Shown: in pieces, positions 54,267 through 63,811 of the stretch
Position numbering within the stretch: position 1 is the first letter of the stretch
Layout: the number at the start of each line of letters is the position of its first letter
Source of the DNA: Amphritea balenae
Lineage (GTDB): Bacteria > Pseudomonadota > Gammaproteobacteria > Pseudomonadales > Balneatricaceae
Direction of reading: 5' to 3'
Length of the DNA stretch: 64,000 bases
Assembly (NCBI RefSeq): GCF_003858655.1
Contig: NZ_RQXV01000016.1
Span: forward strand, 17,870 to 81,869
Translations under genes and position numbers: made by a program
Notes under the pieces: model-generated
What the model saw: only the letters and a program-made list of their open reading frames with translations
Databases searched by the model: none
What the model was told of the DNA's origin: nothing

Positions 54267-56912
54267 CTACTGAGCAAGACTCTTACTCAGCACCTCATAT
54301 ACATCCTTTGACAGATCACCACTATTACCAATGCGCTCCAACTCTGCCTTCATCAAAGACTGCCGCGCTTCAGAGTATTGCTTCCAACGGGTTAACGGCG
54401 TTAATAACCGGGAAGCTATCTGTGGATTCTGCTTATTTAATACAATAATCTGATCGGCAAGAAAACGATAGCCACTACCATCCAGATTATGAAAATTTGG
54501 TAAATTCTGAGCACAAAATACCGCCACCAGAGAGCGGATTTTATTAGGATTGCTGGCATCATAAGCCGGATGCGTCAACAGTTTCTCTACCCGCTGCAAT
54601 CCGGCTTCCCGAGTATTCGCAGCCTGAATAGCCAACCACTGATTAACAACCAGGGATTCATTTTGCCAGCGTTGATAGAATTGTTCTAACAACTCATCCG
54701 CCGCCTGTTCATGAACCGAATGCGCAACCAGACTCAAAGCGGCCTGACTATCAGTCATATTATCTGCCTGAGCAAACTGATCACGGGCCAACGCCAGATA
54801 TTCAGTCCGTTCAGTTGCCATCAGATATGACAACGCCAGGTTTTTAAGACTGCGACGCGCCACTGAAGCGGCGTCCGGAGAGTAGCTATCACCGGAGCAG
54901 TTACTCTGATAGAGGGATAAAAATTCGCTCTCAAGCGCTTTAGCTAACGTCTGACGTACAAACTTACGCACCTGATAAATCGCATCAACATCAATCTCAT
55001 CGGATAACTCGCTCAGATAAGCCTCAGATGGCAATGAAAGTACCTTAGCCACCATCGCCTTATCCAGGCTTACATCGCTCATTACCAACCGATACGCATC
55101 GATCAGTGCATTATCCAGTACCAGAGGGCTACCCTGCTGATAATCGGTAATTAGCTTTTGTAAAATACTCACCGCTAACTGCTGAGCAGCATCCCAGCGA
55201 TTAAAACCATCGCTATCGTGCTGCATCAGGAACACCAGCTGCTCCTGATCATAAGGGAAACTTAATTTGACCGGTGCAGAGAACCCCCGCAGCAATGAAG
55301 GAACCGGTTCCACCGGAATATTCTCAAACACGAAACTCTGCTCAGTAGACACCAGTTCAAGCACTTCCGTCGTGTTACCGCTGGCCAGCGTAATATCTCT
55401 GCCATGCTGGTCCAATAACCCCATAGCAACAGGAATCAGGAAGGGCTGCTTGGTTTCCATCTCAGGGGTTGGCGAACAACTCTGGCGCATATGCAGGGTG
55501 TAACGCTGAGAAGCGGCATCATACTCCCCGCTAACAGCAACGCGCGGTGTTCCTGCCTGGCTATACCATAATTTAAAACGCGTCATATCCCGGCCACTGA
55601 CATCTGCCATCGCCTGAACAAAATCGTCGGTTGTGACAGCCTGACCATCGTGTCGTTTAAAATACAGATCAGAGCCTTGACGAAACTTGTGTTCCCCTAA
55701 CAAGGTATGAAGCATGCGTACAATTTCCGCACCTTTTTCATAGACTGTCAGCGTATAAAAATTTGAAATCTCAATAAATGAAGCGGGCCGTACCGCGTGC
55801 GCCATTGGACCACTGTCTTCAGCAAATTGCGCTGTCCGAAGCAGCGTCACATCCTCAATCCGCTTGACCGTACGGGAGTTCATATCTGCCGAAAACTCAG
55901 CATCCCGAAAAACGGTAAAACCCTCTTTCAGACTCAGCTGAAACCAGTCTCGACAGGTAACCCGGTTACCCGACCAGTTATGGAAATACTCATGACCTAC
56001 AACTCCCTCAACGCGCTGAAAACCCGTATCAACGGTTGTTTCAGGGTGAGCCAGCACACAGGAGGTATTAAAGATATTCAGACCTTTATTTTCCATCGCT
56101 CCCATATTAAAGAAATCGACCGCCACCACCATAAAGATATCAAGATCGTATTCGCGCCCATATACCTGCTCATCCCACTGCATAGAGCGTTTGAGAGAGA
56201 GCATGGCATGATCCAGCTTATCCAGATCTTTTGCCTCGGCAAAAATACGCAGCACCACGTCTCGCCCTGATGCAGTAGTGTACTGATCCTCGATAAACTC
56301 CAGGTTACCGGCAACCAAAGCAAACAGATAAGCAGGCTTAGGAAAGGGGTCTTGCCAACGCACCCAATGACGACCATCATCCTCTTCACCGGAGTCAACA
56401 TTGTTACCGTTTGACAGCAGTACCGGGTAGCTTTGTTTATCCGCAACCACCGTGGTTTCAAAAACGGCCATCACATCAGGTCGGTCCTGATAGAAAGTAA
56501 TACGACGAAAGCCTTCCGCCTCACACTGGGTGCAAAACATACCATCCGATTTATACAAGCCTTCCAGGGCCGTATTATTCTGAGGTTCAATACGGGTCAC
56601 GCATTCCAGAACAAAGCTATCCGGGAGTTCACTGATAATCAGTTGTTCACCCTGACGCCGATAATCCTGCTCATTCAGCACCTCACCATCGATACTCAGC
56701 CGATGCAATTCGAGAGATTCATGACCATCAAGAATTAAAGGACGAAGTCGGTCTGCACTGTCAGGATTACGTGTATATTGCACCTGAGAACGCACCAGAG
56801 CCTGCTCCTCTTCCAGTTCGAATCTTAACGCTGTGGATTCGACAAGAAATGCGGGCGTTTGATAATCCTTCAGATAGATAACACTAGGTTGTTCAGTGAC
56901 AGACTGACTCAT
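54267..56912 (-). CDS. pepN: Aminopeptidase N
   Basis: 881 residues, M1 zinc aminopeptidase, the E. coli PepN type. GAMEN exopeptidase motif at 271-275, zinc ligands in HEYFH (307-311) and E330 (LKEG). The C-terminal helical domain is complete. It trims N-terminal residues from cytosolic peptides. It leads the run pepN-DUF2797-YeaC-rhomboid-phosphoesterase-nadK, all on the minus strand, an order also seen in Pseudomonas. Confidence 0.96.
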   Translation of the reverse strand: MSQSVTEQPSVIYLKDYQTPAFLVESTALRFELEEEQALVRSQVQYTRNPDSADRLRPLILDGHESLELHRLSIDGEVLNEQDYRRQGEQLIISELPDSFVLECVTRIEPQNNTALEGLYKSDGMFCTQCEAEGFRRITFYQDRPDVMAVFETTVVADKQSYPVLLSNGNNVDSGEEDDGRHWVRWQDPFPKPAYLFALVAGNLEFIEDQYTTASGRDVVLRIFAEAKDLDKLDHAMLSLKRSMQWDEQVYGREYDLDIFMVVAVDFFNMGAMENKGLNIFNTSCVLAHPETTVDTGFQRVEGVVGHEYFHNWSGNRVTCRDWFQLSLKEGFTVFRDAEFSADMNSRTVKRIEDVTLLRTAQFAEDSGPMAHAVRPASFIEISNFYTLTVYEKGAEIVRMLHTLLGEHKFRQGSDLYFKRHDGQAVTTDDFVQAMADVSGRDMTRFKLWYSQAGTPRVAVSGEYDAASQRYTLHMRQSCSPTPEMETKQPFLIPVAMGLLDQHGRDITLASGNTTEVLELVSTEQSFVFENIPVEPVPSLLRGFSAPVKLSFPYDQEQLVFLMQHDSDGFNRWDAAQQLAVSILQKLITDYQQGSPLVLDNALIDAYRLVMSDVSLDKAMVAKVLSLPSEAYLSELSDEIDVDAIYQVRKFVRQTLAKALESEFLSLYQSNCSGDSYSPDAASVARRSLKNLALSYLMATERTEYLALARDQFAQADNMTDSQAALSLVAHSVHEQAADELLEQFYQRWQNESLVVNQWLAIQAANTREAGLQRVEKLLTHPAYDASNPNKIRSLVAVFCAQNLPNFHNLDGSGYRFLADQIIVLNKQNPQIASRLLTPLTRWKQYSEARQSLMKAELERIGNSGDLSKDVYEVLSKSLAQ

Positions 56913-57018
56913 TCATATCCCCTGTAAATATTAAAAAATAAAATATTACTGTTAACTCTAGCTCATCGATGCTGGATATTGTTCTGAATTTAGACGCTTC
57001 AAAACGATAGTCCGAATA

Positions 57019-57849
57019 TCAGGCGCTGAATTCAACCTGATAAGAACTAAATTTTCGTATATTGATAACCCCGGTATCCAGAATAAGATACTGGCCTTTT
57101 ATACCCTGCAGCTCACCTTCAACAACTGGATTTTTATCAAAGTTCAGACTACTGACCTTTTGTGGAAAGTTTAATACCGGGAAATTCAGTTCGACTACTT
57201 CGGCATTATTCAGGCGCTGTATCGCCTGCAAGCCAAAACGTTCTTCAAGCTCTGACAACTCGGCCTGACAAAGTTCAAATAGCCGCTCTCTTTCCGCCGC
57301 CAGATCAAGAGGATCAACCTGCCCTTTCAACATGGCACGCCAATTTGTTTTATCCGTAATATGTTGAGCAAATATCCGTTCGACCAACCCGGATTGAAAT
57401 CGGGTATCTACCTTTAAAATAGGCAATGCCTGAATCGCACCCTGATCAATCCAGCGAGTCGGAACCTGCGTTCCCCGGGTAATACCCACTTTTATACCCG
57501 ATGAGTTCGCCAGATAGACATAATGACTTTGAAAGCAGAACTCTTCACCCCACGCAGGATCGCGACAGGTGCCCTGGTCATAGTGACACTTCTCGGGACT
57601 CATGATACATAAATCACACTGCGGTAATTTCTTAAAACAGGGATAGCAGTACCCCTGAGCAAAGCTTTTATTCGTTTTGCGACCGCAATGGCTACAGTTT
57701 ATCTGGCCAGTATAGGTCAGCTTTATGGTCTTACCGATGTATGGATTTAACGGCACCAGATGATCATCAAGCTTCAGCTGGTAGCTAATTTCATCGCCTA
57801 ACTCTGCCGGCATTTTTGACAATGCCCCCTGCGCTACAACCTGCATCAT
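57019..57849 (-). CDS. DUF2797 protein with zinc-type cysteines and GIY-like segment
   Basis: 276 residues. Eight Cys fall in zinc-like pairs (C52/C55, C68/C71, C78/C81, C88/C95). Next comes HYVYLANSSGIKVGITR, which looks like the core of a GIY-YIG-like fold, and then a C-terminal beta-rich region. The family's role is unknown; the layout suggests nucleic-acid contact, which is inference. Its start overlaps the stop of the YeaC gene. Confidence 0.75.
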   Translation of the reverse strand: MMQVVAQGALSKMPAELGDEISYQLKLDDHLVPLNPYIGKTIKLTYTGQINCSHCGRKTNKSFAQGYCYPCFKKLPQCDLCIMSPEKCHYDQGTCRDPAWGEEFCFQSHYVYLANSSGIKVGITRGTQVPTRWIDQGAIQALPILKVDTRFQSGLVERIFAQHITDKTNWRAMLKGQVDPLDLAAERERLFELCQAELSELEERFGLQAIQRLNNAEVVELNFPVLNFPQKVSSLNFDKNPVVEGELQGIKGQYLILDTGVINIRKFSSYQVEFSA

Positions 57850-58112
57850 TTGTCGTTCAGGATAGTGACGATCTGCGGCGCTGACGGATCATCCGCTTCG
57901 GCTTTGGCAGTCTTTTTCTTAGGGGGAATATAACCGGTCCGCTCATGCTCTGGCAGCTTAGTCTGATCATAAGCAATAACTGCACGTAAACAGGTTTGCC
58001 GCTGCTCATCAGTCAGTCGCTGACCATTAGGCCACTTACCCAACTCCACTGCTAATTTAAGACTCTGATAAACATCAGGCGTCATCGTCTGAATCATCGT
58101 TTCAAAATTCAT
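57846..58112 (-). CDS. YeaC-like protein (DUF1315)
   Basis: 88 residues. The whole length matches DUF1315: MNFETMIQTMTPDVYQSLKLA, ELGKWPNGQRLTDEQRQTCLRAVIAYD and HERTGYIPP. Function is unknown. Its stop overlaps the DUF2797 start, and GAGG lies upstream of the ATG. The 146-bp gap before the rhomboid gene has three spaced ATCACAGG repeats and no gene. Confidence 0.85.
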   Translation of the reverse strand: MNFETMIQTMTPDVYQSLKLAVELGKWPNGQRLTDEQRQTCLRAVIAYDQTKLPEHERTGYIPPKKKTAKAEADDPSAPQIVTILNDK

Positions 58113-58258
58113 TCATTTTCCTCCGCAATCGGTGGATTATAGTATCACAGGGCTTGGAATCACAGGGGCTGGCACCTTAGATGACGACATCACAGGAACA
58201 GCTTTGCTAGAGTTAAAACGTCAGAGTAAACATCAAAAATCAGCCTTTAGCATAGCAT

Positions 58259-59098
58259 TCACCTTCGTCGCACCAACCCCACCAAAGGTACTAACAACAA
58301 ACCGGAAATAAGTCCGATCAAATGCGCAGTGTTGGCTATTGCCCCCATACCTACAGACTCTAATACCCCGGTAAACCCAAGCGCCAACCAAAATAACATA
58401 AAGCCCATCAATGCAGGCGGCAAACCTATTTTTACGCTGCTATTGCGACGATCCCAAAGCCAGGCAAAACCCAATAGTGCAAACACAAATCCCGACATTC
58501 CACCAAACATTGGTCCACTCACCCAGAACTGAGCTAGATTTGAAGCCACAGCAGAAACAATAAACAGCGCTAGCAATGAGGGCCAGCCTAACATCATCTC
58601 TATACGGCGGCCGGCAACCCAGACCCAGAGCAAGTTAAAAATAATATGGGGGAAATTAAAGTGCATAAAGGCAGGTGTAACCAAACGCCAGACCTGCCCT
58701 GACTTAAAGCTATCCAGCAATGACGGAAAGAAAACCTGCTGGCCCTGAACCCGAAAATCAACCAGCGTAAACCATCGCATCATCTGAATATTTTCACCCA
58801 GCGCGATCAGCAAAGTAACGCCGGCACTCAGTCCGATTAACAACAGAGTCAGCCAGATGCTCTTTATTGAGGCTGAAGTATTAGCTGAGCTCTGCCTGAC
58901 CTTTAGTCCGCTTAAATCAACCCCCTGTTGCCACATATCAAACAGCTGAGCAATCTGCTCAGCGTTAACATTATGTGGCACCAGAACAAGCTGCTCGTCA
59001 TCCTGCTCCAGCACCCGGTGCGGAATTTTATGCTGCCATAAAATAGCCGTAAAGCCACTCAGATCCTGACTTAGTGGAACCCGAATCACCTCAACCAT
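58259..59098 (-). CDS. glpG: Rhomboid intramembrane serine protease, GlpG-like
   Basis: 279 residues from the ATG at 59098. Cytosolic N-terminal domain (1-75), then six or more membrane helices. Catalytic Ser in GMSG is S202 and His is H259; H151 and N155 form the oxyanion region, close to E. coli GlpG (H150, N154, S201, H254). Cleaves membrane proteins. A TTG 15 bases upstream is a poorer start. It overlaps nothing but follows the phosphoesterase by 11 bases. Confidence 0.9.
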   Translation of the reverse strand: MVEVIRVPLSQDLSGFTAILWQHKIPHRVLEQDDEQLVLVPHNVNAEQIAQLFDMWQQGVDLSGLKVRQSSANTSASIKSIWLTLLLIGLSAGVTLLIALGENIQMMRWFTLVDFRVQGQQVFFPSLLDSFKSGQVWRLVTPAFMHFNFPHIIFNLLWVWVAGRRIEMMLGWPSLLALFIVSAVASNLAQFWVSGPMFGGMSGFVFALLGFAWLWDRRNSSVKIGLPPALMGFMLFWLALGFTGVLESVGMGAIANTAHLIGLISGLLLVPLVGLVRRR

Positions 59099-59109
59099 AG
59101 AACCCGGCC

Positions 59110-60084
59110 TCAAACCTCTTCCTGAAGTTCTTTTAAAACATCAACCCAGATAAACTTTGTCGGATCGATCCGATTTTCCTGATCTAATCGATAAGCGACC
59201 AATTTGCCATATTTAACAGCACTATAGTCCAGACAGGCAACATTGGGCGCCACCGGCTGAGGCTCTCCATCACACCAATAGTGACCGATAAACAACAGAG
59301 GATCTTCCAGCGGATAATGCAACAGATCACACTGGTCTTGCTCGGTCAGAGTCATACGGGCAACATGTTCGGGTAATGGATCGGGCTGAAATACAACATC
59401 GATGTAACGCTGTGGCTGTTGCGCCCAGAATTTAGTCCGGAAAAAGCGCCGCTTATAACCATCCTTACTCACCATCACCTCACCGTTAGGCATCTTCAGG
59501 TGAGTCCCTCTGAGCAGACGATCCATGGTTTCCCATTCACGGGTGCCGTAATGAGCCGAACGGTGCAGATAATCATCATCCAGGCAATTACCACCCTGCC
59601 TCTGCACAAAGTCATCTATATGATCTTTAGACCAGCAAGCGTGTACCACCCTGAATTGATCCTGCTCTACAAACAACGGCATCTCCATTATCCAGCCCAG
59701 AAAATCATTCTGATCCTGTGGATGGTTAGCAAATTGTTCCAGTGTCTCATTGAGAATACGCAGGTGACGACGATTATGGGTTCTAAGATACTCCATCCCT
59801 GAGCCAGGCCGGCCCGGCGTGAGGTAAGACAGATAATTAAACTCATGATTACCCATTACAATCTGAGCATGACCCGCATCAACCATATCCCGAACAATGT
59901 GCAGAGCCTCTCTGATCCTTGGACCACGATCAACAATATCACCCAGGAATATCACCTGCCGACGGGGATGCTGATAGATCCCGGCTTTTCGGCTGTAACC
60001 CATTTTAACCAGCAACAACTCCAACGACCGCGCACAGCCATGTACATCACCAATCAGATCAAAGCCTTCAAACGAATGACTCAT
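59110..60084 (-). CDS. Calcineurin-like metallophosphoesterase
   Basis: 324 residues from the ATG at 60084 (GGAGG five bases upstream). Metal site motifs: GDVHG near residue 13, GDIVDRG near 47, GNHE near 77, and later GHYW. Related to PrpA/ApaH-type protein phosphatases, but with a long lid, so a phosphoesterase of unknown substrate. It lies between nadK and the rhomboid gene, so co-transcription with NADP supply is likely. Confidence 0.85.
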   Translation of the reverse strand: MSHSFEGFDLIGDVHGCARSLELLLVKMGYSRKAGIYQHPRRQVIFLGDIVDRGPRIREALHIVRDMVDAGHAQIVMGNHEFNYLSYLTPGRPGSGMEYLRTHNRRHLRILNETLEQFANHPQDQNDFLGWIMEMPLFVEQDQFRVVHACWSKDHIDDFVQRQGGNCLDDDYLHRSAHYGTREWETMDRLLRGTHLKMPNGEVMVSKDGYKRRFFRTKFWAQQPQRYIDVVFQPDPLPEHVARMTLTEQDQCDLLHYPLEDPLLFIGHYWCDGEPQPVAPNVACLDYSAVKYGKLVAYRLDQENRIDPTKFIWVDVLKELQEEV

Positions 60085-60096
60085 AGCGGCCTCCAA

Positions 60097-60978
60097 TCAG
60101 TCACCTAGTTTTGTAGCCCAGCCCAGTTTCTCACGACAGGTCTGGTAGAAATTATGACTTAAAGGATGCAACAGTTTTAGCTTATGGGGCTTTTTATGGA
60201 TAGTAATAGTATCGCCAGGGGCGCAGTTAATATGTTTCTGACCATCGCAACTAATGGTTGGATAGGTTTCATTATTGTCACTGATAACCAGCTTCAGCTC
60301 ACTATTACCATCGACCACAATCGGACGACTTGAAAGGGTATGCGGGAACATCGGCACCAGCACTAACGCATCGAGACGAGGATGCATAATAGGTCCCCCG
60401 CCGGATAATGCATAAGCAGTTGATCCGGTCGGTGTTGCAACGATCAAACCATCAGAACGCTGGGTATAAACAAACTGACCTTCAATATAAAGCTCAAACT
60501 GAATCATTCGGGCAGACTTACCCGGATGGAGAACACATTCATTCAACCCGGTTGATTCGCCGATTGGCTCACCATTACGCTTAACCACAACATCGATAAG
60601 AAAGCGCCGATCGACGGTATATTTTCCCTCAAGGACCTCGGCAACCTTTTGCTCAATTTCCGAAGGCGAGATATCGGTCAGGAATCCCAAACTGCCCCGG
60701 TTAACCCCAAGTACAGGCACATTAGACTGAGCCAGATTTCGTGCCGCCCCCAGCAGACTACCATCACCACCGACAACAATAACCAGATCACAGATTTCGC
60801 CCATCAACTTTTGCGTACTGGTCTGCTGTCGATGACCCGGCATTACACCAGCGATTCTCTCATCCAGTATTGGCGTCAACCCCTGTTCATCAAGAAATCT
60901 AATCAGATTCTTTAAAGTGTCGATGACCTTGGTACTACCCAGACGGCCAATCAAACCAATATTTCTAAAATTATCCAT
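60097..60978 (-). CDS. nadK: NAD kinase
   Basis: 293 residues. Makes NADP from NAD and ATP. GGDGS is at 70-74 with the key D72, followed by NRGSLGFLTD, the glycine-rich TPTGSTAY and the Ala-Leu-Ser-Gly loop. The start ATG has CGGAG upstream. It is followed by the phosphoesterase 13 bases later. The other NAD-kinase-like gene at the left end is clearly a different type. Confidence 0.96.
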   Translation of the reverse strand: MDNFRNIGLIGRLGSTKVIDTLKNLIRFLDEQGLTPILDERIAGVMPGHRQQTSTQKLMGEICDLVIVVGGDGSLLGAARNLAQSNVPVLGVNRGSLGFLTDISPSEIEQKVAEVLEGKYTVDRRFLIDVVVKRNGEPIGESTGLNECVLHPGKSARMIQFELYIEGQFVYTQRSDGLIVATPTGSTAYALSGGGPIMHPRLDALVLVPMFPHTLSSRPIVVDGNSELKLVISDNNETYPTISCDGQKHINCAPGDTITIHKKPHKLKLLHPLSHNFYQTCREKLGWATKLGD

Positions 60979-61033
60979 TACAGCTCCGTGAGAGACTTAC
61001 TATCAGATTGCGAACTGAGCTATGCACTTGTTT

Positions 61034-61993
61034 TCAAACATTATACTCATATTCGGAACGCTTTAGCTGCTTCAGCATAATTTCTTTCATGCCTCTGGCC
61101 CCTTGCATCCCGCCGGTATGAATAAGCAGAATCCGCTGCCCAGCTCTTAGCTCACCCCGCCTCAACGCCCGCAACAGTGCAAGATAAGCCTTACCTGTGT
61201 ACACAGGCTCTAACTCAATACCCGTCTGATCAGTAAAGCGAGCTATTTCCAACGCCAGCTCCGGTGTAATTTTAGCGTACCCTCCCTCATGATCATCAAG
61301 CGCAAGCCGCCAACCACCGGGATCGGATACTGAGGCACGCTGCAACAATCCCCGTATATCCTCATACAGAAAGCCCCCACCCTTCAGCGCAGACACGCCC
61401 AATAACTGAGCGCCATCGGGCTTTGCTGCAATCAACCCTGCCAGAGTTCCGCCAGTGCCGCAGGCACAGCAGATCAGATCATAACCGACAGTATCAAACA
61501 GTGAGACAATGTCACGACATCCCGCGACAACCCAGCCCCCGGAGCCCCCTTCAGGTAACAGATGAAATCGACCAAACTGCTGTTCTAACTGAGCAATAAA
61601 CGACGGACTGCTTTTATCCCGATACGCTGCACGCGAAACAAAATGCAACTCCATCCCCCAGCTAACAGCATCTTCAAGAGTGGCTGATAGCTGTTGCGGC
61701 CTTTCACCCCGAATAACCCCGATGGTTTTGATACCTAAACAAAAACCCGCATAAGCCAGCGCATGAATATGATTAGACCAGGCCCCACCAAAGCTAAGCA
61801 CCGTATGACAATCCGATAGCAATATTGCCTGAACGGCATACTTCAGTTTAAACCATTTATTACCGCTGATTTGCGGATGAACCTGATCAAGCCGTAGCAG
61901 ATCAAGATCCACCCCAGCCGTCACAAACTCGGAAAGCTCTAGCGCGTCAATTGCTATCGACGGCGCTTCATTCAACAGATTGCCATTCGTCAT
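61034..61993 (-). CDS. PLP-dependent ACC deaminase/D-cysteine desulfhydrase family enzyme
   Basis: 319 residues, fold-type II. The Schiff-base lysine lies in SGNKWFKLKY, then SFGGAWSNHIHALA and PEGGSGGW. CGTGGTLAG is the phosphate loop. It either deaminates ACC or splits D-cysteine; sequence alone does not settle which. A divergent 29-codon ORF starts about 75 bases upstream on the plus strand. Confidence 0.83.
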   Translation of the reverse strand: MTNGNLLNEAPSIAIDALELSEFVTAGVDLDLLRLDQVHPQISGNKWFKLKYAVQAILLSDCHTVLSFGGAWSNHIHALAYAGFCLGIKTIGVIRGERPQQLSATLEDAVSWGMELHFVSRAAYRDKSSPSFIAQLEQQFGRFHLLPEGGSGGWVVAGCRDIVSLFDTVGYDLICCACGTGGTLAGLIAAKPDGAQLLGVSALKGGGFLYEDIRGLLQRASVSDPGGWRLALDDHEGGYAKITPELALEIARFTDQTGIELEPVYTGKAYLALLRALRRGELRAGQRILLIHTGGMQGARGMKEIMLKQLKRSEYEYNV

Positions 61994-62069
61994 AAAACGT
62001 ACATCAAATCGTCATATTAAAGTCATCAGCAACCACTAAGATCACCGAACAACCCAAGGAGATAGAAAG

Positions 62070-62159
62070 ATGGAAGATTATACTGAAGAATTGCTGCTAG
62101 AAAACATACCAGAAGAGTATGACGACGACCCTGACTACGATGACGGTTTTGAAATGTAA
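62070..62159 (+). CDS. Very acidic 29-residue small protein
   Basis: ATG to TAA, MEDYTEELLLENIPEEYDDD then PDYDDGFEM. A perfect AAGGAG ribosome binding site ends nine bases upstream. Fourteen of 29 residues are Asp or Glu and none is basic. The gap holds no other gene and the ORF faces away from the PLP enzyme and toward the GGDEF gene. It could be a nucleic-acid mimic or a small regulator; no family is recognised and there is no proof of translation. Confidence 0.5.
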   Translation: MEDYTEELLLENIPEEYDDDPDYDDGFEM

Positions 62160-62199
62160 TAACTAAAAAAAGACAAAGCAACGCACAGCAATAATAAAA

Positions 62200-63090
62200 C
62201 TACTCTGAAGCCCCCTGAAACTGCATCCCGCAGTTTCCACCGGACTGCTTTGCGGCATACATAGCCATATCAGCCCGCTGAATTAAACGATCGACAGGCT
62301 CCTCTCCACGACTGGCTGCCAACCCCATACTCATAGATACAACAACATCAGTCTCATTAGAGTATTCGGGTGATAACAGGCATTCCGCATTAAATGTCTT
62401 TCGCAAACGATCAGCCAACACCTCAGCATGCTCCGGCGAAGTATCAGGTAACAACACCATAAACTCATCTCCACCATAACGAAAAGCCTGATCAGAATCA
62501 CGTAAACCGTTACGCAGTAGCTCACCGATAAGGCGCACAACCTTATCACCTTCAAGATGCCCCAGCAGATCATTGACTCGCTTAAAGCCATCAAGATCGA
62601 TACAAACCAGCCCAAGCTGATTTCCATAGCGTCTCGCCCTGGCCATCTCCTTACCCAGCTGCTCATAAAAATAACGCTGGTTGAACAAGCCACTCAGATC
62701 ATCAGTAATCGATAAGTGCTTCAGGCTTTTTTCCAGCCGTTTTTGCTGGGTCATATCATGAAAGAAACCGATACTACCTTTCGACTGACCCTCCAGCAAC
62801 GCAGCAGACAAACGAATAGGTACCGCCCGACCATCACTGGCAATAACCGTTGTTTCATAACCCTCAATACACCCATGCTCTGAAAGCATTAACCGCATGA
62901 TCGCTCGCGCTTCCTCTTCACTGGGATATAACTGAAAGATACTCATTTGCCCCAGCACACCCTCCGCAGAATAAGCCAACAAGCGCTCAGCAGCAGGATT
63001 AAAGGTTGTGATAATACCTTCGTGATTGACAGCAATGACCGGATCCGGGCAGATCGCAAGAAACTCCGATTGTGGAAAATCACTTTGCAT
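62200..63090 (-). CDS. PAS-domain diguanylate cyclase
   Basis: About 296 residues from the ATG at 63090; a GTG at 63144 adds 18 residues but has no good ribosome binding site. PAS sensor (about 8-120, ICPDPVIAVNHEGIITTFNPAAERLL), then GGDEF with GGDEF intact in FRYGGDEFMV. An RxxD inhibitory site (RDSD) lies five residues before it. Cytosolic c-di-GMP maker with unknown signal. The acidic micro-ORF is convergent with its end. Confidence 0.9.
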   Translation of the reverse strand: MQSDFPQSEFLAICPDPVIAVNHEGIITTFNPAAERLLAYSAEGVLGQMSIFQLYPSEEEARAIMRLMLSEHGCIEGYETTVIASDGRAVPIRLSAALLEGQSKGSIGFFHDMTQQKRLEKSLKHLSITDDLSGLFNQRYFYEQLGKEMARARRYGNQLGLVCIDLDGFKRVNDLLGHLEGDKVVRLIGELLRNGLRDSDQAFRYGGDEFMVLLPDTSPEHAEVLADRLRKTFNAECLLSPEYSNETDVVVSMSMGLAASRGEEPVDRLIQRADMAMYAAKQSGGNCGMQFQGASE

Positions 63091-63267
63091 ATGGCTTTGC
63101 CTGCTGTTTTGAAGAAGAAATATCTTAGATAATTTCTGAAGCACGTGCTTACATCAAAAATCACCGCCAGAGATATAACATACAAGACAAAGCATCACAG
63201 TATTGAAGATACTCAAAGTGAGGTTTCACACTCCAAACAAACTGGAAAAACGAATCACGAGAAGGAA

Positions 63268-63306
63268 AACAACAAAGGACAACAACAAAGGACAACAACA
63301 AAGGAC
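63268..63306. repeat. Three exact 13-bp tandem repeats
   Basis: AACAACAAAGGAC occurs three times in succession in the gap between the PAS-GGDEF gene start and the tRNA cluster (63145-63397), with a broken fourth copy. No gene is seen in that gap. Confidence 0.85.
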
Positions 63307-63397
63307 AACACAATCATTTAACCGAATAAGGGGAGGTTAAAACTATCAGTGCGATTATTTAAGACAGAAACAGAGAAAATAAGTAAAAAAAGAAAAG

Positions 63398-63474
63398 TGG
63401 CGGAATGGACGGGACTCGAACCCGCGACCCCCTGCGTGACAGGCAGGTATTCTAACCAACTGAACTACCACTCC
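63398..63474 (-). tRNA. tRNA-Asp (anticodon GUC)
   Basis: 77 bases with CCA encoded. GGAGTGGTAGTTCAGTTGG start, anticodon loop CTGTCAC, T-arm GGGTTCGAGTCCC and acceptor CATTCCGCCA; nearly the E. coli tRNA-Asp. The GUC anticodon is a queuosine target. A small hairpin lies nine bases upstream. Confidence 0.97.
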
Positions 63475-63505
63475 GCAGTGGCTGAAGCTTTCGCTTCATA
63501 CTTAG

Positions 63506-63581
63506 TGGTGGGCGTGGAGAGGCTCGAACTCCCGACATTCGCCTTGTAAGGGCGACGCTCTCCCAACTGAGCTACACGCCC
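63506..63581 (-). tRNA. tRNA-Val (anticodon UAC)
   Basis: 76 bases with CCA encoded: GGGCGTGTAGCTCAGTTGG start, anticodon loop CTTACAA and acceptor CACGCCCACCA. Identical to the copy at 63917-63992. Confidence 0.96.
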
Positions 63582-63630
63582 ACTAAGTAGATGGCTTGTA
63601 TACGATCTTTTCAGCACTTCGAAAAGAAAA

Positions 63631-63704
63631 TAGCGGTATGGTCGGGCTTTCACCGCGAGCCGTTACCTAAATAGATGACAGGCAGATAATCTAACCGTTC
63701 ATCT
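63631..63704 (-). pseudogene. Decayed tRNA-Asp copy
   Basis: The plus strand TAGCGGTATGGTCGGGCT and TGACAGGCAGATAATCTAACC align with the tRNA-Asp sequence in order, but the anticodon stem, T-loop and acceptor end are broken. It fills most of the 130-bp gap between tRNA-Val and the next tRNA-Asp. Confidence 0.6.
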
Positions 63705-63711
63705 AAAATAG

Positions 63712-63788
63712 TGGCGGAATGGACGGGACTCGAACCCGCGACCCCCTGCGTGACAGGCAGGTATTCTAACCAACTGAACTACCACTCC
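63712..63788 (-). tRNA. tRNA-Asp (anticodon GUC), second copy
   Basis: 77 bases, identical to the copy at 63398-63474 in the tRNA body, CCA encoded. A hairpin lies nine bases upstream. Confidence 0.97.
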
Positions 63789-63811
63789 GCAGTGGCTGAG
63801 GTTTTCACCTC

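Noticed and set aside
58141..58200. Three ATCACAGG repeats upstream of YeaC
   Set aside because: Too short and unevenly spaced to call an operator or a CRISPR-like array.
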